A stretch of 64,000 nucleotides of DNA, from NCBI GenBank assembly GCA_944452925.2, contig OX101809.2, positions 49,641,663 to 49,705,662 of the forward strand, given 5' to 3'. The notes under the pieces are model-generated. The model worked only from the letters and a program-made list of their open reading frames with translations, was not told the DNA's origin and did no database searches. Made by a program: the position numbers and the translations under genes. The number at the start of each line of letters is the position of its first letter. The stretch's first letter is position 1. Positions 57,540 through 64,000 of this stretch are shown piece after piece. The stretch comes from Chrysolina oricalcia (lineage: Eukaryota; Arthropoda; Insecta; Coleoptera; Chrysomelidae).

Positions 57540-58131
57540 AATAGTACGAGACCCCAAATTCCAACGATGCAAAAATAGCAAAGTACTTGGACCGGTCTGC
57601 TGTACAAATTCTGACTGTTGATCGGGACTGATCGGGATAGGTATGAGAGTATGAAAAGTGATGTTGGCAAGAAAAATACTCTTGCGCAACATAGATAACA
57701 GGCCGCCATCTTGGAAAATGACTGTGTATGAAATCACATGGGTTTTTGTGGGCGACTGACCGACTGTGACTCTAACTTTAAAGATAGAGGGTTGCTTTAA
57801 GTCTCATTGAATGGTCTAATAGAAGGTTATCTGGAAGCATAACATGTTCCACACAAAATGGCCACAGAAAACAAAATGGTCGTCATTACTTTTAAAATTG
57901 TGTACTGTTCTATTTAGCCCTTACGTATATTTCTTGTAATTACTATGACGTCACATCTTATTTTCATTTTCCAAGATGGCGGCCTGTTATCTATGTTGCG
58001 CAAGAGTATTTTTCTTGCCAACATCACTTTTCATACTCTCATATATGTCCCCTACATGGCTCAAAAGTCAGAATTTGTACAGCAGACCGGTCCCTCTATC
58101 TCAAATTTTTCAATGGTGGGTCCCGTACTAC
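57540..58131. mobile_element. 590-bp foldback element
   Basis: Arms about 57542-57735 and 57945-58130 are complementary through GACCGGTCTGCTGTACAAAT, GAGAGTATGAAAAGTGATGT, TTGGCAAGAAAAATACTC and GCCGCCATCTTGGAAAATGA. Frames on opposite strands of both arms therefore encode the same peptide, an artefact of the inversion. Confidence 0.85.
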
Positions 58132-58377
58132 AAAGAGTCTTAATGTACATGACGACACTGGAAGGGATGATATCGATATCAAAGCATCATGAAATAATTT
58201 ATCATTAAATTCATTATGAGAGTGTAACATTGATTCGATCCTCAGATAGTCTGCTTGTAAGGGTCAGCTAACTCTGGTAATTTTGTTAACGCAATATTTA
58301 AAATCAGTAAATAATGACTAGAAATTAATAGAATACTCATTTGATTACCAATACTTATGATATTCATAAATAATTAC
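58132..58377. other. ITPR intron next to the exon
   Basis: No feature seen; ends at the splice donor at 58376-58377. Confidence 0.6.
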
Positions 58378-58464
58378 CTGTACAACATTTCCATACTGAA
58401 CATTCGATCCCAAAAGCTTTTTATTTTCAGAGTCATTTTGTTTTTTCTCCACCTCGGCAGCATG
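58378..58464 (-). CDS. Itpr: ITPR exon: suppressor domain, 29 codons
   Basis: Minus-strand exon of 87 bases: HAAEVEKKQNDSENKKLLGS then NVQYGNVVQ, an unmistakable match to the ITPR suppressor-domain helix and following strand (vertebrate residues about 93-121). Acceptor AAG before 58464, donor GTAATT after 58378; both borders fall between codons, and the exon reads straight into the next one (LLHLK at 37502). The exon that should precede it, with the first about 90 residues, was not found between here and the right edge, so it must be further right or was missed. Confidence 0.93.
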
Positions 58465-60090
58465 CTTAAAAAAAAAATAATACTTTTTAATTTCGGATGG
58501 TTTTTTAATATTAGGATTTGGGACAAATGTGCCAACTTTTATTTACAAAGAACTATAGAATACAATACAAATATGATTTATTGTCAGAAGATGCAAATCT
58601 TATCGACAAAGTCGTTCTATAGGTATTACAAACACCGACCTATAATAAAACTGGATAAGCACTTCCATATAAGAAAATTACGCCAAGTAGTGTATGACAT
58701 TTTGGAGCAACACACATTCGCGTTGACGATATGTCAAGCAGAGGCGTCTCCTACAGGTTGAGTTAAAGGACATTTTAATCTTATTGAAAATTATTAGTTA
58801 TAAATTTTCAGAGACAAGTACTTTAAAAAAAATATTTTACAACGTGGACTAGCAAATTATACTCGTTTTGAATATTTCAGTTTTGATGCATTTCATAGCA
58901 ATTCTGAACAGAGGAACTATTTCGAATAGACGCTGCCGTTGCCAGACGAATCCAAAACTGAAATACAGAGACTTTAAAAGTTAGTATAAAACCAAAACTT
59001 GTGTAATTATAAACTAGAGTTATTAAGAGAATGGTTAATTCCCATCCAATTAATAACCAGAAAACATGAACCCACGTATGAATATGAAATATCTTAGATT
59101 CAGTCACCACAACTGTAATTGAACTCCAAGTTTCAATTATAAATGCTTAATAAAGTATAGGTTGAGTGTAAGAGCGCCGCTTCTTGACTTCACAGTTGTA
59201 GAAGTGCGAACTCTGCCTTTTGCAATGATAGTCGTTATTACATACTATCATGTACTAGCATATATACATACATGTTCATTAGTAAATAATTCAATTATTT
59301 TTTATATATGTATATAGTCACCATGTACTTATTTTAGCCAAAAGTAATTGAGAAATAATGTATCCACATAATACAAAAATATACTTTCATCAATCAAGTG
59401 GATAACCTGATAGACTAAAATAGGTGTAAAATCAGTATAAAATACCTGCCAAGTAATATACTTGAAACCAATCAAATGTCACAACCTGTATTCGAAATCA
59501 GTAATAAAGCTTCAATAAAAATCATTTATTTACAGGTGGTAAAAAAATGGTAAATTTATTTTATGTATTTATTCATATTTGTTTAACAATAAAAATGTAC
59601 TCCAAGAATTGGTAAAAATTTATCTACACTGTGCAGAATAATAACTACTCATAGGTATATATTTATAAAAAACATATATACATACATACTTAACACAAAA
59701 ATAAATACATAATCAACAAACAAGATGTTTTGAAATAATACAAGTCTACTTAACTTCTTACATATGACAGAACCCTTTTCACTTTGGCTTGCTTTTTGGA
59801 TATGGCATAAAACCTCATAAGGATCTGAATACTGGTTTTCCATCAGTTACAAAGTTTAGGTAACATCTTAACACAAATATATCAACAGATTTTTTTTGTC
59901 TTGGATGTTTACAATCTGTTTTTAGAAAGGAATACTCAACAAATTTGATAATTGTTATAATATCCTCAAATGTTGATTTCATTGAAAATATGAACAGGAT
60001 GTTCATAAAGTCAGTTGTGGAATCATCTGCGACTGAAAGTTGGAATTTAGTCGCTGTTTTCCATCGTACAAGATAACCTCTCTTGGAAGG
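58465..60090. other. unassigned sequence between ITPR exon and THAP gene
   Basis: No ITPR N-terminal exon seen on the minus strand. A 134-codon plus-strand frame (58357-58761) overlaps the ITPR exon and looks like chance. 59970-60085 is a copy of the dispersed repeat at 25750-25960. Confidence 0.45.
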
Positions 60091-60091
60091 G

Positions 60092-60256
60092 ATTCATGTT
60101 TTAAAGAGAAACATTCTCAATTGAAAATTGAATCAGAAGTAGTTGTTTTCTGTTAGATATTACAAAAAAGTAACTTCAATTTTATCGTAGGGTTTTTCCA
60201 TTTCCAAAGGAGTCATGTATTGATTCAATTTTCAATTGAGAATGTTTTTCTTTAAA
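60092..60256. repeat. inverted repeat, 38-bp arms
   Basis: Left arm (from 60093, TTTTAAAGAGAAACATTCTC...) and right arm (to about 60256) are complementary with two mismatches and share CAATTGAAAATTGAATC. MITE-sized (165 bp). The left part overlaps the dispersed repeat. Confidence 0.75.
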
Positions 60257-60473
60257 ATCCTCAAATGGTTTCATCAATCCCCCTGTTTTTTCTGTTCAGC
60301 AACATGAATGTGAAATCATCTTTTGTATTACATGTAACAGTTTCTAAATCTAGAATACATTTAGTACACTTCAGAATTTTCTTCATCTGTTACATAAAAC
60401 ATGAAATGTGTACATGAATTTTTCGTTAAAATATCAAAAAACGGTACAAATAGGACAAAGTCATGATCATCCA

Positions 60474-60742
60474 CTATACTTCTTCAGCATATCCATATTT
60501 TTTTATACTTCCCAAATCATCAATGGAGATTGGGTCAACAATCTTGTATTTGTTGGTGACTGTCAGAATTGATGTGTCATCCTGACTCGAAACAGCTTTT
60601 TCCCTCTCCAAAACATCTTTGAGAGACTTCACTTTAGCAGAGTCTATTTGCCCTCTCCTTTGATGCTTTCAACTTTTTGGCCATAGATTTACAGACAACT
60701 TGTCTGGTTTCGTGCTTGATATTAATTTTTCTTGGTGACAGA
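60474..60742 (-). CDS. THAP-domain gene, exon 4 (C-terminus), frameshifted
   Basis: Acceptor CAG before 60742. In the phase set by exon 3 it reads SLSPRKINIKHETRQVVCKS, MAKKLKASKERANRLC and stops at 60634-60636. A shift of one base gives SAKVKSLKDVLEREKAVSSQ, DDTSILTVTNKYKIVDPISI and ends EEV at 60474-60476. Both parts look like a continuous basic coiled coil of the type found behind THAP domains (K-x-K-x-L-K-x-x-V-x-x-L-K-D-V-L), so a single-base indel near 60645-60660 has split one exon. Whether this is a real mutation or a sequence error cannot be told here. Confidence 0.65.
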
Positions 60743-61619
60743 CTGTAACAGGCAATGTCCAATTATTTCAAGATGCTTGAACAGGAACATATTAAGGTGG
60801 ATTTAGTCAACATCAATTTAAAGTTGTGCTCAAATATTATGATAAAATCGAAAGTTGAACCTCTTATATCATATGGCACCGTTTATACAACAATGTTGAG
60901 TTTATGCTAAAAACCTTTGATGATACCATTATGTTTATGATAATGCTTGTGCTAATGTAGACTAAATCCACCCTTAATCATTATTCACAAAACTTTGATC
61001 TGTGTTTTAAACAAAATACCATTAATCCAAGGAATTACATTCCGTACACTCTTTCAATATACATATAAACTTAACTGCATAAACTGCTCTTTCGATATAG
61101 ATATCATATTAGATTGAAACACTCAATTCTAATAAAATGTGATTAGAGCAGACCATTCCAAAAAAACATCCTTCATTGTAAATTACAGGAGACATTCTTC
61201 ACAAATGAAACATAATAGCTGACAGGTAGAAGCTTGAGAATATTCAAAATTCAGCGGAAAGCACAGGTTGTGAAAAATATGAAAAGGTTTGATGTTTCTC
61301 ATTTGACATACTACTAACTGTGAAGCTAGACTGCTAGAGCTTTTTATCAGTTTGAGAGAAGAGGTCCTTTTTAGAACTCATAGTTAGAAAATGTGAAAAG
61401 AGCAAATATTTAAACTCAAGAGTTTGGGGGTAATCAAAATATAGTATCAAAATGCAAGTTTCAGAAAAAATATTTTCCCATTTCTTCTAATTAATTTACA
61501 CATGAAATACCTACTCACCAATAATTATGAAATGTTCTCAAATCTTTCTTTCTTTTTTTTGGTACTTCCTATCCAACAACAACAATTTTTTAACAATAAC
61601 AAAAATAGATAATCCATAC
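60743..61619 (-). other. THAP gene intron 3
   Basis: 877-bp intron by the splice sites assigned; AT-rich, nothing else recognised. Confidence 0.5.
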
Positions 61620-61760
61620 CTGTGATGTTTTTTTATTGCTTGGTTAGGCTGTGGAAAAGCAGTGGATAACAGTGGAATGTCGGAAATTGGAACAGTGCCT
61701 TGAATATAACTATTTTCTCCGGTCGATGCTGATGGTAGGGGGTCAAATTTATTATGGATT
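61620..61760 (-). CDS. THAP-domain gene, exon 3 (linker)
   Basis: 141 bases, acceptor TTTCAG before 61760, donor GTATGG after 61620. In phase it encodes HNKFDPLPSASTGENSYIQG, TVPISDIPLLSTAFPQPNQA and IKKHH, a proline- and serine-rich linker with no domain. The frame is open through the exon and both junction codons are consistent with the neighbours, which supports the model although conservation cannot be judged. Confidence 0.65.
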
Positions 61761-61942
61761 CTGAAATAAATTTATATTAAAGAATATTAACTATACCTTC
61801 TTTCCAGATGATACATAAAGAAAATTATTTTCAAATCATCAAGTATTTACGCTTCTGGTAATTTGAAATTCAATAGCGACGACTGATCAAAAGTATGAAA
61901 TTATACATATTTGTATTCAAAACGTATTTCTTAATAACTCAC

Positions 61943-62158
61943 CTCATTGATAAAGGTTTCGTGAAATCAAATTGAACATATTTATTCAGAGGTATTTTCA
62001 AACTTGGTATGGACTCTTTTTTTAAACAATATTTGTCACCAATGGAATGAAAGTCTTCTGCTGCAAAATGTGCGGAACATATTCTGTGGTTGCTCAATAG
62101 CTTATATAGATGATGTCTTCCGATGGCTTTTAACCAGTATCCTTCAGTTATGTAGGTA
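61943..62158 (-). CDS. THAP-domain gene, exon 2 (second half of the zinc finger)
   Basis: 216 bases. Encodes TYITEGYWLKAIGRHHLYKL, LSNHRICSAHFAAEDFHSIG, DKYCLKKESIPSLKIPLNKY and VQFDFTKPLSMR. It shows the invariant THAP tryptophan (YWLKAIGR), the second zinc pair in RICSAHF with C and H, the following DF, and the terminal P-S-L of the AVPTIF-like box. The donor is GTGAGT. The acceptor that keeps frame is ATAGAG|T at 62158. THAP domains are C2CH zinc fingers that bind DNA; such proteins are transcription regulators or transposase derivatives. Confidence 0.85.
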
Positions 62159-62298
62159 CTCTATAAATAAAAAACTCATGTGAAATTCAAAAAACAAATT
62201 GAAAGGATTCACATCTTGAAAAAACAGCACAGAAAAAGCAGCACAGAAAAAGCAGCACAGAAAAAGCAGCACAGCAAAAGCAGCGAAGCAGTTGATAC

Positions 62299-62366
62299 CT
62301 ATGAAATGGAACGCCTTCTTTGGAACCATCAGCATAATTGGGACAATCTGGCACTAAACACTTCAT
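62299..62366 (-). CDS. THAP-domain gene, exon 1 (start and first zinc ligands)
   Basis: ATG at 62366, the only start that gives a complete THAP domain: MKCLVPDCPNYADGSKEGVP followed by FH, with the first zinc pair C-x4-C directly at the N-terminus, as is usual for THAP proteins. Donor AG|GTATCA at 62298. The 140-base intron 1 (62159-62298) contains a tandem 15-mer (AAAAAGCAGCACAGA on the plus strand, 62218-62285). The whole gene (62366 to 60474) would encode about 195 residues after allowing for the exon-4 frameshift. It lies on the same strand as ITPR, and if ITPR continues to the right it is nested in an ITPR intron. Confidence 0.8.
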
Positions 62367-62645
62367 CGTGAGTTTTTAATGGAACCCATAGTAAATATCA
62401 ACGAAATTAGCACGTCGGCGTCGCTCAAAAATCAGTAAAAACACAAACAACAAATAAACCTTCACTTGACTCACTCCAATTTTTGAACTAAACACGTTGG
62501 TAAACACGAACAGAAAAAACAGTAACACACGCCACTAATAAAAATGACGTCCTGACGTAGTGAAATCGACATTTTGGAGCAATGCACATGCGCACTTTCA
62601 ATTTGAGAGGGTTCAATTTGGCGTATTATTTTCATAGAACGAAAG
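62367..62645. promoter_or_regulatory. presumed THAP gene 5' flank
   Basis: Upstream of the THAP start; I see no clear TATA box. Contains no gene. The regulatory role is inferred from position only. Confidence 0.3.
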
Positions 62646-62668
62646 GAGCAGTTTTATTACAGATCGGT

Positions 62669-62732
62669 GATTACAAACTAAGACATTACAAACTAAGACA
62701 TTACAAACTAAGACATTACAAACTAACACATT
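62669..62732 (+). repeat. 15-bp tandem repeat, about four copies
   Basis: ATTACAAACTAAGAC repeated four times with minor changes; it lies at the 3' edge of the minus-strand LINE. Confidence 0.9.
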
Positions 62733-62734
62733 AA

Positions 62735-63449
62735 AAACAATAAAAAACATGGTACTGATACAGACATATTAAAAATTGGTGTAAGTAAAATGCACAAGCC
62801 CAAGTATTGAATGATATGACAATTTTTTTTCCTAAGTAAAATGTATAAGTAATTACAGTCACATGGTGCAAACATTTTCAGGTCAATCAAAAAACCTATG
62901 AGGCTGGCTTATTATAATAAGGGTTCACTACTAAAAAATTCCTCCAAGTAGTAGAAAGGATGACAGAATAGCAATTTTTTCTATATTTTTTGAAAAATCC
63001 ACCAATCTTCCTTATACGTAATGGTAAGCAACTATAAATTTTCAGCCCATTATGAATGAGTGATTCCATGACAAGATTGTTATGGTTAGAGAGCATTGTA
63101 ATAAATGTGTGGCGATTCTTGTGAATTAAGCAGGTGGTTTTTAAAATAAATATTGATGTTACTGTGAGGATTCTATGAGTTTTGAAAAGGTCCCTGCAAG
63201 AGTCGCGCAATTTCACTTTAAAGAGAACCTGAATGGCTCTTTTTTGTAAAACTATCACCATTTGTAATAGCTGTTTGCAGCACACTCCCCAGAATGCTAT
63301 GCCATAAACCAATTAATAATATGGGTGATGAAAGGTATAATGAACGTAATAACATATTGAGACTTTTATTTCATCGCATCCAACTGCTATTGTCTTGATT
63401 GAGCTCAGATAATGCTCTTTTTTATTCTTGGCTATATTGGTGAAGTTTC
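62735..63449 (-). mobile_element. jockey-like LINE, reverse transcriptase C-terminus only
   Basis: Minus strand: LSSIKTIAVGCDE (63420-63380), then YYVHYTF, and after one stop VYGIAFWGVCCKQ, MVIVLQKRAIQVLFKVKLRD, SCRDLFKTHRILTVTSIFIL, HKNRHTFITML (63312-63080). This is the conserved C-terminal region of jockey-like reverse transcriptases (Y-G-I-x-F-W-G ... Q-K-x-A-[IV]-R). 5'-truncated; the 3' UTR runs to the 15-mer repeat. Confidence 0.8.
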
Positions 63450-63607
63450 TCAATGGATCATATTCGTTAAGGAATAAATTGGTGGCACATTCATTTTTAC
63501 CGTGTTGGCAACCATGAACATATGACATTATTGTACGTAATCATGGATGCCATCACAGAGAAAATTAATGTGCCACCAATTTATTCCTTAACGAATATGA
63601 TCCATTG
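63450..63607. repeat. inverted repeat with 42-bp arms
   Basis: 63450-63491 (TCAATGGATCATATTCGTTA...) and 63566-63607 are perfect or near-perfect complements with a 74-base spacer. It lies at the 5' edge of the LINE and could reflect an inverted 5' end produced during insertion, or a separate small element. Confidence 0.85.
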
Positions 63608-63738
63608 ACAATATTCCACAGGATATTGGTGATCCTTTTTTTGCTGTCAGGTTGGTAATAAATTTTGTTTTTAAATGTTTGAAACACTGAATTGATACAC
63701 TGACATGTGTCAACACTGTCAAGTTAATTTTTTTAAAT

Positions 63739-64000
63739 ATGAATTTTTTGAAAAAATATTTGCAAAAAAATCGAGCTTGTTGCAAATGTTGTGTTCCATT
63801 TTGCTGGAATGTGTACGAATATACAAAAAAAAATACGTTTCACAGATTCCCGAAAACTAAAGAAATTGCGCGAAAATGGTTGTTCCATTTGAATCTTCCC
63901 ATCGAAGAACTAGAATTCTTTAATCGTAAAAGAATTTTTAGAGATCATCTCAAAGAGAGTGAAAGATTGGGAAGACACCGTTTATGTCAAAAGTCTGATA
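63739..64000 (+). CDS. THAP-like protein, N-terminal part, runs off the window
   Basis: ATG at 63739 and no stop up to the edge. The protein begins MNFLKKYLQKNRACCKCCVP and contains CVPFC (first zinc pair), TFHRFPKTKEIARKWLFHL (the F-H-R-F-P and tryptophan of THAP domains) and RIFRDHLKESERLG where other THAP domains have R-[VI]-C-S-x-H-F. The third zinc cysteine is therefore replaced and the phenylalanine after histidine is leucine. Either it is a degenerate THAP domain or a pseudogene. THAP domains also begin P-element transposases, so this could be a transposon. Orientation is opposite to the THAP gene at 60.5-62.4 kb, with a LINE between. Confidence 0.65.
   Translation, partial: MNFLKKYLQKNRACCKCCVPFCWNVYEYTKKNTFHRFPKTKEIARKWLFHLNLPIEELEFFNRKRIFRDHLKESERLGRHRLCQKSD

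Noticed and set aside
57444..58208. Two ORFs on opposite strands sharing a peptide
   Set aside because: They are the two arms of one foldback element; the shared peptide follows from the inversion.
58357..58761. 134-residue plus-strand ORF
   Set aside because: It overlaps the ITPR exon in antisense and shows no recognisable domain.
62144..62335. Cysteine- and phenylalanine-rich 63-residue ORF, minus strand
   Set aside because: It reads through THAP intron 1 and its 15-mer tandem repeat; the spliced model gives a proper THAP domain instead.
1..64000. CRISPR array, bacterial operon or prophage
   Set aside because: No evenly spaced short direct repeats with unique spacers; spliced genes and retroelements show a eukaryotic genome.

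Overview
This is AT-rich nuclear DNA from an arthropod, most likely an insect. The grounds are three conserved, spliced exons of an inositol 1,4,5-trisphosphate receptor (ITPR), a spliced THAP-domain gene, and a typical insect transposon load: jockey- and R1-like LINEs, a Ty3/gypsy element, piggyBac, mariner, Polintons and tRNA-derived SINEs. A beetle or related order is plausible, but I cannot fix the species from this sequence alone.

Layout. 0.1-16.2 kb is a transposon graveyard: Polinton (Maverick) DNA-polymerase pieces at 0.9-3.1 and 7.1-7.8 kb, cut up by LINEs (3.3-5.9, 8.4-10.5, 10.6-11.5 minus, 11.8-14.6 minus), then a minus-strand Polinton integrase at 15.1-15.9 kb. 18.1-21.2 kb holds another probable Polinton piece, a gypsy pol fragment and two C-terminal pieces of a LINE with a restriction-like endonuclease. 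21.2-27.5 kb holds a 155-bp satellite family in both orientations, recent tandem duplications, and a CENP-B-type transposon protein whose catalytic middle is missing.

The host gene is ITPR on the minus strand: exons at 58378-58464, 37028-37502 and 28334-28868, joined in frame with consensus splice sites. They encode the end of the suppressor domain and most of the MIR/IP3-binding region. Its two introns (20.9 and 8.2 kb) are packed with mobile DNA. I see no ITPR exon left of 28.3 kb or right of 58.5 kb.

The most striking part is 42.8-58.2 kb, inside the 20.9-kb ITPR intron. It holds four or more long palindromic (foldback) elements. It also holds a nest: a mariner-type element with roughly 500-bp inverted ends (48196-55991) split by a hAT-like element (48289-51274, itself carrying a 1.57-kb foldback element at 49246-50817) and by a piggyBac element with both ends, both TTAA duplications and an almost complete three-intron-segment transposase (53039-55455).

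60.4-62.4 kb carries a minus-strand THAP-domain gene with four exons and a late frameshift. The window ends in a second, plus-strand THAP-like reading frame that lacks one zinc ligand and runs off the edge. Nothing here forms an operon; apart from ITPR and the THAP gene, the content is mobile or repeat DNA in various stages of decay.
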